Below, piece by piece: positions 26,754 through 34,995 of a stretch of 64,000 bases of DNA; the first letter of the stretch is position 1, and every line of letters begins with the position of its first letter. The DNA lies in NCBI RefSeq assembly GCF_004104055.1, contig NZ_QOVJ01000001.1, positions 868,001 through 932,000 on the forward strand. The letters are read 5' to 3'. A model generated the notes under the pieces. That model saw nothing but the letters and a program-made list of their open reading frames with translations, did not search any database and was not told the DNA's origin. The position numbers and the translations under genes were made by a program. This DNA comes from Leeuwenhoekiella aestuarii. Its GTDB lineage: Bacteria > Bacteroidota > Bacteroidia > Flavobacteriales > Flavobacteriaceae.

Positions 26754-27175
26754 AAGGCTTTCTGAGCGTGAGAGACATCGGTTAATTCGGTGTCTACAAT
26801 AAATTTTTTAGTAAGGAATTTGCGACCTATTAATACCGGAAATCGCATATCTTCCCGAGAACTTAACGTCAGGGATATTTTAAAGAGTTTATCAAAAAGC
26901 CTGATGTTGCTTTGCACTACATACCGGTATTGTATCTCACCATTACTACTTTTTACAGCTGTAATATCATATGATTCAAAACGCATTTCTTTACCGTTAT
27001 ATTCCGGGTGTTTAGGGTCTAAAAATGTACAAAGTAAAATATTGTCTTCTTCGCGAATGTGGTTGCAGTGAATTGAAGAGGTGTAGGCGCCTGTATCAAT
27101 TTTAATGTCGATATCATTTAAGCCAAGTGCAGGAAAATCTGCCCGGTCTGTGCGTCCTATTACTATCTTCTCCAT
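26750..27175 (-). CDS. RimB-like retropepsin-type protease (ATP-dependent zinc protease family)
   Basis: 141 residues of the family annotated 'ATP-dependent zinc protease', which includes RimB. The fold is retropepsin-like, with the catalytic Asp in [17 protein letters not shown] (DTGA) and the second conserved block [17 protein letters not shown]. RimB is reported to act with RimK in pseudomonads by trimming the poly-glutamate tail. It is the first gene of the leftward operon and overlaps rimK by four bases. ATG at 27173-27175 is preferred to a TTG three codons earlier because it opens the conserved [15 protein letters not shown]. The name 'zinc protease' is probably wrong, since the motif is aspartyl. 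Confidence 0.8.
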   Translation of the reverse strand: MEKIVIGRTDRADFPALGLNDIDIKIDTGAYTSSIHCNHIREEDNILLCTFLDPKHPEYNGKEMRFESYDITAVKSSNGEIQYRYVVQSNIRLFDKLFKISLTLSSREDMRFPVLIGRKFLTKKFIVDTELTDVSHAQKAL

Positions 27176-27354
27176 GTGTTGCAATTTACTAAAAGCATAT
27201 TTCTTTTTGAGTTGGGGATATTTAAAACTAGGTTAAACAATTTTAAAGGTAGTTGTAAAGTCTTACAATTACGGTGTAAATATAATACCATAACTCGTTA
27301 GCAATTTAATCTGATGCCTTGGAGTTTATAATTTTTTAAGCGCGTAAGAAGGCG

Positions 27355-27362
27355 TAAATTTG
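27355..27362 (+). promoter_or_regulatory. -7 element immediately before uvrC
   Basis: TAAATTTG fully matches TAnnTTTG. Only six bases separate it from the uvrC ATG at 27369, so the transcript would have almost no leader. Confidence 0.55.
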
Positions 27363-27368
27363 GTTTGC

Positions 27369-29165
27369 ATGAAAACCCCTGATTTAGAAATACAATTAAA
27401 AACCCTGCCTAAAAGTCCCGGCGTCTATCAATATTATGATAAAAAGGGAAAGTTGCTGTATGTCGGGAAAGCTAAGAACTTAAAAAAACGGGTTTCTTCT
27501 TACTTCAACAAGAAGCATGATAATGCCCGAACTCACCTGTTGGTAAAAAAGATTGCAAACATTAAACATATTGTGGTAAACAGTGAGACCGATGCGCTCT
27601 TGCTGGAGAACAATATGATCAAAAATTACCAGCCACGATATAATGTGATGCTCAAGGATGATAAGAGTTATCCGTGGATTTGCATTAAAAATGAGCGATT
27701 TCCCAGAGTTTTCCCTACACGTAGATTAATTAAAGATGGGAGTGAATATTACGGTCCGTATACCAGCATGAAGACGGTGCATATTTTGCTTGATTTGATC
27801 AAAGGACTTTATCCTTTGCGTACCTGCAACTACGATTTGTCTAAAGAAAAGATAGAATCGGGTAAGTATAAAGTTTGTTTAGAATATCATCTAGGCAACT
27901 GTCTGGGGCCTTGCGAGGATAAAATCTCTGCGGAAACCTACCACGATAATATTGATGCAATACGTGATATTGTAAAAGGGAACTTTAAAGATTCGCTGCA
28001 CCGTTTTCGATCTCAAATGAAGGCACACGCTGAAGCTATGGAATTTGAAGATGCCCAGCGTATCAAAGAAAAAATAGACATTTTAGAAGGCTATCAGGCA
28101 AAGAGTACAGTTGTTAATCCTTCGATAAATAATGTAGATGTTTTTAGTATCGTTTCTGATGAAGGTTACGGCTATGTCAATTTTTTACAGCTTTCTCACG
28201 GAGCGATTATTCGCTCACACACGCTAGAACTTAAAAAGAAACTTGACGAGTCTGATGAAGAATTGCTGGCAATAGGTGTCATAGAAATCAGACAGCGTTT
28301 TAACTCGCAATCTTCAGAAATTTATGTTCCGTTTACGTTAGATCTAGGAGACGGCATACGGGTTACAGTGCCCAAACTTGGAGACAAAAAACGTATTGTA
28401 GAGTTGTCTGAACGCAATGCAAAATATTTCAGGATGGAGCGTTTTAAGCAAACCAAAATCATAGATCCTGATCGTCATGTAAATCGACTTATGGCTCAGA
28501 TGAAGTCTGATTTAAGACTTTCGGTAGAGCCCAGACATATAGAATGTTTTGATAATTCAAACATACAGGGAACAAACCCAGTAGCAGCTTGTGTCGTATT
28601 TAAAGACGGAAAACCCAGTAAGAAAGATTATCGTAAATTTAATATCAAGACTGTAACGGGACCCGATGATTTTGCGTCTATGGAAGAGGTGGTTTTTAGA
28701 AGGTACAGACGTTTACTTAATGAAGATGAACCCTTACCGCAGCTTATTATTGTTGATGGGGGAAAAGGTCAACTTTCTTCTGGTGTCAAAGCATTAGAAG
28801 CTTTAGGATTGAGAGGTAAAATAGCCATTATAGGTATAGCAAAAAGATTGGAAGAATTATTTTATCCGGGAGATTCTATTCCGTTGTATCTTGATAAAAA
28901 AAGTGAGACGCTTAAAGTGATACAGCAATTGCGGAATGAGGCGCACCGCTTTGGGATAACCTTCCATAGAAATAAAAGAAGTAGTGCCGCCATCACCACA
29001 GAGCTAGAGACGATAAGCGGGATTGGAGAAAAAACCGTGGTTGACCTGTTACGACATTTTAGATCAGTAAGTAAAGTAAAAGCTGCTACAGAGAAAGCTT
29101 TGGCAGAAGTTATAGGTCCGGCAAAGGCAAAAATTATTTTTACGCATTATCATCAGGAAGAATGA
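27369..29165 (+). CDS. uvrC: Excinuclease ABC subunit C
   Basis: 598 residues, the nuclease of nucleotide excision repair that makes both incisions. The N-terminal GIY-YIG domain reads SPGVYQYYDKKGKLLYVGKAKNLKKR. A UVR motif (FEDAQRIKEKIDILEGYQ) binds UvrB. The RNase H-like domain includes the conserved LIIVDGGKGQLSSGVKALEA, and the end carries helix-hairpin-helix 'ISGIGEKTVVDLLRHFRSVS'. Length is normal for the family. ATG 27369 is used instead of TTG 27360, which overlaps the -7 element. The stop overlaps the patatin start (ATGA), so the two are coupled. Confidence 0.95.
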   Translation: MKTPDLEIQLKTLPKSPGVYQYYDKKGKLLYVGKAKNLKKRVSSYFNKKHDNARTHLLVKKIANIKHIVVNSETDALLLENNMIKNYQPRYNVMLKDDKSYPWICIKNERFPRVFPTRRLIKDGSEYYGPYTSMKTVHILLDLIKGLYPLRTCNYDLSKEKIESGKYKVCLEYHLGNCLGPCEDKISAETYHDNIDAIRDIVKGNFKDSLHRFRSQMKAHAEAMEFEDAQRIKEKIDILEGYQAKSTVVNPSINNVDVFSIVSDEGYGYVNFLQLSHGAIIRSHTLELKKKLDESDEELLAIGVIEIRQRFNSQSSEIYVPFTLDLGDGIRVTVPKLGDKKRIVELSERNAKYFRMERFKQTKIIDPDRHVNRLMAQMKSDLRLSVEPRHIECFDNSNIQGTNPVAACVVFKDGKPSKKDYRKFNIKTVTGPDDFASMEEVVFRRYRRLLNEDEPLPQLIIVDGGKGQLSSGVKALEALGLRGKIAIIGIAKRLEELFYPGDSIPLYLDKKSETLKVIQQLRNEAHRFGITFHRNKRSSAAITTELETISGIGEKTVVDLLRHFRSVSKVKAATEKALAEVIGPAKAKIIFTHYHQEE

Positions 29166-31426
29166 AAATATATCAGAGTCTACTCGTTTTAGTATTATTA
29201 AACTGGGCAACTTATGCTCAAGACACGACAACAGTAGATTTTAGCAAGTTTCCAAAAGGTGATAATCTTAAAGTAGGTTTAGTTTTAAGTGGCGGCGGAG
29301 CTAAAGGTCTTGCGCATATAGGTGTACTTAAAGAGATCGAAGCTGCCGGGATCAAAATAGATTATATAGGAGGTACGAGTATGGGGGCTATTATTGGTGG
29401 CTTGTATGCTTCGGGATATAATGCACATCAATTAGACTCTATTTTTGAAGCGGTAAATTTTGACAAGCTCATACAAGATGATTTACCCCGGAGTGCGCGG
29501 TCTTTTTATGAGCGTGCAGATGCTGAAAAATATGCTATTAGCTTACCTTTTGATAACTTTAAGATCTCCTTTCCTTCAGCGTTGTCTAAAGGGCAAAACA
29601 TTTATAACCTCTTTACCGAATTAACCCATCACGTTCAGGAAGTTGATGATTTCTCAAAATTAGATATTCCGTTTTTCTGCGTAGCAACAGATGCTGAAAA
29701 AGGTCAGGCTATCGTTTTAGATAAGGGGTGCCTTCCGGAAGCTATCACGGCTAGCGGAGCTCTTCCTTCCTTATTCAGTCCCGTGATTTTAGATGATAAA
29801 ATTTTAATAGATGGGGGCGTTGTCAACAATTATCCTGTTGAGGAATTGCGTAGAAGAGGTGCCAATTTTATCATAGGGGTTGATGTACAAGATGATTTAA
29901 GAGGTAAGAATGAGCTAAAAAGCGCACCAGAAATGCTTATTCAGATCAACAATTACCGTACGATTGAAGCGATGAAAGATAAAGTAGCTCAAACAGATAT
30001 TTATATCAAGCCCAATATCGCAGGGTATAGTGTTGTTGATTTTGATAAAGGAGCAGCAATAATAGAAGGCGGAGAAGAAAAAGCCAAAGAGTATAAGTCT
30101 GATTTTAAAAAGCTTGCAGATCTACAACATAAAGAATTTATAAAGCCTCCTTTAGAAATAAGTGATCAAGATACCCTGATGATCAGAAGTGTAAGTATTA
30201 ATGGCAACAAGTATTATACGCGCTCGTACATTTTAGGGAAGCTCAAGATCAAAACTCCGATAGAAACAACATACGGGGCTTTGTTTGATGGAATCAATAA
30301 TCTGGCAGCTTCAAATAACTTTCAACGGATTAATCATAAATTAGAGCGTTATGATGATGGGCAGTATCACTTAATTATCAACCTGAGCGAAAGCGAAGCG
30401 ACCACCTATATTAAGGCCGGTATTCACTACGATGATATTTACAAAAGTGCTGCTTTAGTAAACCTTACGAAGAAGCGAGTTTTGTTTAAAAATGATATTG
30501 CCTCATTTGATCTGGCTTTGGGAGATAACATTCGTTATAATTTTGATTATTACAGCGATAATGGTTTTTACATTGGTTTTGGTATGCGCTCACGATATAA
30601 CAGTTTTGAGCGTAAAGTAGATGCACGTTTTGTAGAACAGGTGAGTGATTTACCTCTGGAGAGTTTTAATACCATTACAATAGATTATACAGATCTTACT
30701 AATCAAGTGTATTTGCAAACGTTGTTTCAAAAGCAGTTCTCTTTAAATTTGGGATTAGAACACAAATTTCTAAAGATTGATACAGAAAGTGTGCGCTTAA
30801 TGGATGATCCAGATAGTAAAGTATATTTTGAAAACAGTCATTATTACAGTACTTACGGTAATTTGTTATTAGACACATTTGATAACAAATACTTTCCTAC
30901 TTCAGGATGGTATTTTAATGGGGATTTTCATCTTTATTTATTTTCATCAGATTACAACGCCAATTTTGAAGAATTTTCTATAGCTCAGGCACATATCAAA
31001 TATGCAAAGAAGCTCTTTCCAAAATTTTCTATGGTTCTCGATGCTGAAGGAGGTTTTAAAATAGGTGCAGCGACAAATTCAACGCTTAACTTTGTGTTGG
31101 GTGGTTGGGGAAATGATTTTATCAATAACCTGGTTTCTTTTTATGGTTACGATTTAATAAGTGTTTCCGGTGATGGTATGGTAAAATCTCAAATCAGTTT
31201 TGATTATAATTTCTACCGAAAAAATCATCTCAATTTTGGTGCGAATATTGCCAATCTTGAAAACGATCTTTTTACCTCAGGTAACTGGCTTTCTGCTCCA
31301 GATTATACCGGATATTATTTAGGTTATGGACTGGAGACTTTGGTTGGACCTTTGCAAACAAAACTCTCCTATTCTCCCGAAATCGATAAGGTATTTTGGA
31401 ACTTCAGTCTGGGTTTTTGGTTTTAA
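29162..31426 (+). CDS. Patatin-like phospholipase with Omp85-type barrel (PlpD/type Vd)
   Basis: 754 residues. Signal peptide (ending WATYAQ), then a patatin domain (about 35-240) with the oxyanion loop SGGGAKGLAHIG, the nucleophile GGTSMGA (S73) and the catalytic Asp in LIDGGVVNNYPVEEL. A POTRA-like region follows (about 345-415, 'IRSVSINGNKYYTRSYILGK'), then a C-terminal beta-barrel ending FWNFSLGFWF. This order (patatin-POTRA-barrel) is that of PlpD of Pseudomonas, a type Vd autotransporter lipase, and is common in Bacteroidota. It likely presents a phospholipase A at the outer membrane. It is coupled to uvrC by a four-base overlap. Confidence 0.85.
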   Translation: MKIYQSLLVLVLLNWATYAQDTTTVDFSKFPKGDNLKVGLVLSGGGAKGLAHIGVLKEIEAAGIKIDYIGGTSMGAIIGGLYASGYNAHQLDSIFEAVNFDKLIQDDLPRSARSFYERADAEKYAISLPFDNFKISFPSALSKGQNIYNLFTELTHHVQEVDDFSKLDIPFFCVATDAEKGQAIVLDKGCLPEAITASGALPSLFSPVILDDKILIDGGVVNNYPVEELRRRGANFIIGVDVQDDLRGKNELKSAPEMLIQINNYRTIEAMKDKVAQTDIYIKPNIAGYSVVDFDKGAAIIEGGEEKAKEYKSDFKKLADLQHKEFIKPPLEISDQDTLMIRSVSINGNKYYTRSYILGKLKIKTPIETTYGALFDGINNLAASNNFQRINHKLERYDDGQYHLIINLSESEATTYIKAGIHYDDIYKSAALVNLTKKRVLFKNDIASFDLALGDNIRYNFDYYSDNGFYIGFGMRSRYNSFERKVDARFVEQVSDLPLESFNTITIDYTDLTNQVYLQTLFQKQFSLNLGLEHKFLKIDTESVRLMDDPDSKVYFENSHYYSTYGNLLLDTFDNKYFPTSGWYFNGDFHLYLFSSDYNANFEEFSIAQAHIKYAKKLFPKFSMVLDAEGGFKIGAATNSTLNFVLGGWGNDFINNLVSFYGYDLISVSGDGMVKSQISFDYNFYRKNHLNFGANIANLENDLFTSGNWLSAPDYTGYYLGYGLETLVGPLQTKLSYSPEIDKVFWNFSLGFWF

Positions 31427-31474
31427 GAAAATATTAGCCCAAAACGCTTTCGATTTTACGATATTTGTAAACAA

Positions 31475-31488
31475 CGATAACGTTTTCG
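31475..31488. promoter_or_regulatory. Palindromic operator-like site in the hmgA leader
   Basis: CGATAACGTTTTCG is a 14-base palindrome around a central AACGTT with one mismatched pair. It lies between a near-consensus -7 element (GATATTTG, 31460-31467) and the hmgA ATG. The shape resembles LacI-family operators. No regulator gene is nearby. Confidence 0.35.
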
Positions 31489-31504
31489 AAGAAAAATATA
31501 AATT

Positions 31505-32665
31505 ATGCCTTTTTATCATAAACTCGGTAAGATCCCGCATAAGCGGCATACCCAATTTAGAAAGCCTGACGGCAATCTGTATTATGAGCAGCTTTTTGGC
31601 ACCATTGGCTTTGATGGGATGTACTGCAATATGTACCACGAGCAGCGTCCCACGCAGGTTAAGGAAATTAAGGGAAGTAAAAACATAAAGCCTAAGATCG
31701 CTAAGGCAAATCACATTCAATCGTATCGCTTCAGAGGTTTTGAGATCAAACCCGAAGGTGATTATCTCGAAAGTCGCAAACCGGTACTAACCAACAGCGA
31801 CTGCACCATAATTTTGGCAGCGCCGCAAAATAAAACTCAGGATTATTTTTATAAAAATAGCGATGCAGACGAACTCATTTTCGTACATCGCGGGAGTGGA
31901 AAATTTCGCAGTCATTTAGGAAATCTCGATTTCAAATACGGCGATTATATCGTAGTGCCACGCGGCACAATCTATAAAATGGACTTTGACGACAGCGACA
32001 ACCGTCTGTTTATTGTAGAATCACGACATCCTATTTATACACCCAAGCGCTACCGCAACTGGTTTGGTCAATTGCTGGAGCATTCTCCTTTTTGTGAACG
32101 GGATTTACGCAGACCGTATGAATTGGAAACCAACAATAAGACCGGGGATTTCCTGATGAAAATCAAAAAGCAGAACGATTTGTTTGAGATGATTTATGCT
32201 ACACACCCGTTTGATGTGGTGGGCTATGATGGTTACAATTATCCATATGCGTTTTCCATTCACGATTTTGAGCCTATTACCGGGCGCATTCACCAGCCGC
32301 CACCGGTGCACCAGACTTTTGAGACCAGCGCTTTTGTAGTGTGCAGTTTTTGTCCGCGTAAATACGATTACCACCCTAAAAGTATTCCGGCACCTTACAA
32401 TCACAGTAATATTGACAGCGATGAGGTGCTGTATTATGTAGATGGTGATTTTATGAGCCGCAATGATATTGAAGCCGGGCACATTTCGCTGCATCCTGCA
32501 GGTATTCCGCACGGGCCGCATCCTGGAGCAACTGAGCGTAGCATTGGCAAAACCGAAACCGAAGAATTGGCGGTAATGGTAGATACCTTCAAACCCTTGC
32601 AAATTTGCGAAGATGCGATGCCTATAGCAGATGAGAGCTATTATAAATCATGGTTGCCTCACTAG
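31505..32665 (+). CDS. hmgA: Homogentisate 1,2-dioxygenase
   Basis: 386 residues of the cupin-type iron dioxygenase that opens homogentisate to maleylacetoacetate in tyrosine and phenylalanine breakdown. Recognisable blocks are 'EQLFGTIGFDGMYCNMYHEQRPTQV', 'DADELIFVHRGSGKFRSHLG', YNHSNIDSDEVLYYVDGDFM with the iron-ligand Glu, and HPAGIPHGPHPGATE with ligand histidines. It is slightly shorter than mammalian or Pseudomonas enzymes (about 430-445), which is typical of the bacteroidal form. It is followed, across a repeat-bearing gap of 257 bases, by hppD, which makes its substrate. Maleylacetoacetate isomerase and fumarylacetoacetase are not in the window. Confidence 0.92.
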   Translation: MPFYHKLGKIPHKRHTQFRKPDGNLYYEQLFGTIGFDGMYCNMYHEQRPTQVKEIKGSKNIKPKIAKANHIQSYRFRGFEIKPEGDYLESRKPVLTNSDCTIILAAPQNKTQDYFYKNSDADELIFVHRGSGKFRSHLGNLDFKYGDYIVVPRGTIYKMDFDDSDNRLFIVESRHPIYTPKRYRNWFGQLLEHSPFCERDLRRPYELETNNKTGDFLMKIKKQNDLFEMIYATHPFDVVGYDGYNYPYAFSIHDFEPITGRIHQPPPVHQTFETSAFVVCSFCPRKYDYHPKSIPAPYNHSNIDSDEVLYYVDGDFMSRNDIEAGHISLHPAGIPHGPHPGATERSIGKTETEELAVMVDTFKPLQICEDAMPIADESYYKSWLPH

Positions 32666-32785
32666 ATTTTTCAGGAGCTGATACCTGCTTTCCGCTATAT
32701 CTTTTTCTCGGTGCTTCGATATAATTTGCCGCCAGCAAATCACTCAGCAACCGGTAAAAAGGATGCCGCTGCAATCAGGGCTAGG
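32666..32785. repeat. Structured intergenic element between hmgA and hppD
   Basis: Two characteristic blocks, GGAGCTGATACCTGCTTTCC (from about 32673) leading into CGCTATATCTTTTT, and AAAAAGGATGCCGCTGCAAT (from 32756) leading into CAGGGCTAGG. They flank about 50 bases, and ATCTTTTT can pair with AAAAAGGAT. The blocks resemble a dispersed hairpin element I associate with flavobacterial genomes. Copy number cannot be checked from this window. Confidence 0.45.
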
Positions 32786-32922
32786 TTAATCAGCGAATTA
32801 TGGAATAAACGAATAGTACTTGAAATAAGAAATATGAAAGTGGAAATACGAAGTTTTAAAACGATTAAACAGATCCACGATTCAACAAATAATAAACAAG
32901 AAATTAGAAATACCGAATAACT

Positions 32923-34083
32923 ATGGGTAAGGAACTAAAATCCGTTGACTACGGACTCGAAAAAATATTTGAAGGAGCACAGGATTTTCTCCCGCTTCTG
33001 GGTACCGACTATGTAGAATTTTATGTAGGTAATGCCAAGCAGGCGGCACATTTCTATAAAACCGCTTTTGGCTTTCAATCCTTCGCATATAGCGGTCTGG
33101 AAACCGGTCAAAAAGATCGGGTGAGTTATGTCTTAAAACAGGATAAAATACGTCTGGTGCTTACTTCACCGCTTAACAGCGATTCGCCGATTAATGATCA
33201 TATCGTAAAACACGGCGACGGCGTAAAAGTGGTTGCCCTTTGGGTAGAAGATGCGCGAAGCGCTTTTGAAGAAACCACAAAACGCGGTGCAAAACCCTTT
33301 ATGGAGCCCAAAGTTGAAACTGATGAGCAAGGCGAAGTCGTGCGTTCCGGGGTTTACACCTATGGAGAGACGGTGCATATGTTTGTTGAGCGTAAAAACT
33401 ATAATGGACATTTTATGCCCGGCTACAGAAAATGGGAGTCTGATTACAGCCCGGAGCCTACCGGCTTAAAATACATTGACCATATGGTGGGTAATGTAGG
33501 CTGGGGCGAGATGAATACCTGGGTAAAATGGTATGAAGAGGTAATGGGATTTGTAAACTTCCTGACTTTTGATGATAAGCAAATCACCACCGAATATTCG
33601 GCTTTGATGAGTAAAGTAATGAGTAACGGCAATGGACGCATTAAGTTTCCAATCAATGAACCGGCAGAAGGCATAAAAAAATCACAGATCGAAGAGTATT
33701 TGGATTTTTACGAAGGTCCAGGGGTACAGCATCTTGCCGTGGCGACAGATGATATAGTGCAGACGGTTTCGGCATTAAAAGCCAGAGGTGTGGAATTTCT
33801 GCCACCGCCCCCACAAGCCTATTATGATGATATTCCACGCAGATTGGGTGCACATATGGATACTATGAAAGAGGATCTTAACAAATTGCAGGAACTTTCA
33901 ATACTGGTAGACGCCGATGAAGAAGGCTATTTACTACAGATTTTTACCAAGCCGCTTCAGGACCGACCTACTTTGTTTTTTGAAATCATTCAGCGCATGG
34001 GGGCTAAAGGTTTTGGCGCGGGTAATTTTAAAGCACTTTTTGAATCTATTGAGCGTGAGCAGGCTCAGCGGGGAACGCTTTAA
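32923..34083 (+). CDS. hppD: 4-hydroxyphenylpyruvate dioxygenase
   Basis: 386 residues, two vicinal-oxygen-chelate domains, converting 4-hydroxyphenylpyruvate to homogentisate. N-terminal domain: FVEFYVGNAKQAAHFYKTAF-like sequence (here YVEFYVGNAKQAAHFYKTAF) and 'ALWVEDARSAFEETTKRGAKP'. C-terminal iron ligands are in YIDHMVGNVGWGEM (His), GVQHLAVATDDIVQT (His) and PTLFFEIIQRMG (Glu). Length fits the family. It lies downstream of hmgA on the same strand and ends in a strong hairpin. Codon use is richer in G+C than that of the DUF3108 gene next to it. Confidence 0.93.
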   Translation: MGKELKSVDYGLEKIFEGAQDFLPLLGTDYVEFYVGNAKQAAHFYKTAFGFQSFAYSGLETGQKDRVSYVLKQDKIRLVLTSPLNSDSPINDHIVKHGDGVKVVALWVEDARSAFEETTKRGAKPFMEPKVETDEQGEVVRSGVYTYGETVHMFVERKNYNGHFMPGYRKWESDYSPEPTGLKYIDHMVGNVGWGEMNTWVKWYEEVMGFVNFLTFDDKQITTEYSALMSKVMSNGNGRIKFPINEPAEGIKKSQIEEYLDFYEGPGVQHLAVATDDIVQTVSALKARGVEFLPPPPQAYYDDIPRRLGAHMDTMKEDLNKLQELSILVDADEEGYLLQIFTKPLQDRPTLFFEIIQRMGAKGFGAGNFKALFESIEREQAQRGTL

Positions 34084-34108
34084 TTTAAGTATGTAATAAT
34101 AAAATTTT

Positions 34109-34140
34109 AAAATCCCTGTTTGTATTCAAGCAGGGATTTT
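34109..34140 (+). terminator. Terminator after hppD
   Basis: Perfect 10-bp stem AAAATCCCTG/CAGGGATTTT with a 12-base loop, followed by T-containing sequence. It closes the hmgA-hppD unit. Confidence 0.8.
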
Positions 34141-34218
34141 TAGCTTTTGGCTACTTTTGGAATAACTCTTGTAAAAGCATAAGTTACAACAGTGTTGTTG
34201 TGCTTAAATCAGATCGCT

Positions 34219-34995
34219 ATGAAAAAATATTATGTTTTATTTCTTACGCTTTTAGTATTGGTTTCTGCCAGTGCACAGGAGCCTGCTTTTGAAGATGGAG
34301 AGTGGTTCAAATTCCGTATAAGTTATAGTGGCTGGTGGAAAGCAGGTGAGGCAACTCTTTCGGTTACAAACGATACTTATAATAGCAAGCCGGTATATTA
34401 TATAAAAGGAAAAGGTGTGACGACGGGTATGACCAAGCTATTTTTTGGTGTTGAAGACTATTATGAAACTTATATTGATAAACAATCCACTTTACCGTAC
34501 CGTTTTATTCGTAAAATAGATGAAGGAGGACATACAAAAGATAAGGTAATTGACTTTGATCAGAAAGCTCAAGTGGCTACGGTAAATGATAAAAAGCATA
34601 ATGAAATCAATACCTATAAAACAGAGCCTTCCATTCACGATATGGTATCCAGTTTTTACTACCTGCGTAATTCGATCGATACGAAAAACCTGAAAGAAGG
34701 TGATGAGACAGTAATCAATATGTTTTTTGATCAGGAAAACTTTAAGTTTAAACTCAAGTTTTTAGGACGTGAAGTGATTAAGACCAAATTCGGAAAGGTA
34801 AACAGCTTGATTTTTAGACCGTATGTTCAGGCAGGACGTGTTTTTAAAGAAAAAGAAAGTCTTACGGTTTGGATTAGTGATGATCAAAATAAAATACCTT
34901 TGCAAATCAAAGCAGATTTAGCGGTAGGCTCTTTAAAAGCAGAGATTGAAGCATATAAAGGCCTTAAACATCCATTCTATATTATACAAGATTAA
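34219..34995 (+). CDS. DUF3108 exported protein
   Basis: 258 residues with a signal peptide (MKKYYVLFLTLLVLVSASAQ). Family features include 'EWFKFRISYSGWWKAGEATL', 'YYETYIDKQSTLPYRFIRKI' and 'SIHDMVSSFYYLRNSID', followed by KSLTVWISDD-like strands (KESLTVWISDDQNKIPLQIK). DUF3108 proteins are predicted periplasmic beta-rich proteins; some are thought to handle lipid or lipoprotein material, but none is assigned a firm role to my knowledge. ATG 34219 is chosen for the signal peptide; a TTG nine codons upstream is unlikely. Its stop overlaps the tryptophan dioxygenase start by one base (TAATG). Confidence 0.75.
   Translation: MKKYYVLFLTLLVLVSASAQEPAFEDGEWFKFRISYSGWWKAGEATLSVTNDTYNSKPVYYIKGKGVTTGMTKLFFGVEDYYETYIDKQSTLPYRFIRKIDEGGHTKDKVIDFDQKAQVATVNDKKHNEINTYKTEPSIHDMVSSFYYLRNSIDTKNLKEGDETVINMFFDQENFKFKLKFLGREVIKTKFGKVNSLIFRPYVQAGRVFKEKESLTVWISDDQNKIPLQIKADLAVGSLKAEIEAYKGLKHPFYIIQD

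Noticed and set aside
32105-32602. 165-codon leftward frame inside hmgA
   Set aside because: Antisense to well-conserved hmgA motifs; no start context and no family match.
32711-32920. 69-codon rightward open frame between hmgA and hppD
   Set aside because: It lies over the hairpin element, starts with a non-ATG codon, has no family resemblance, and its tail is low-complexity Asn/Lys/Glu.
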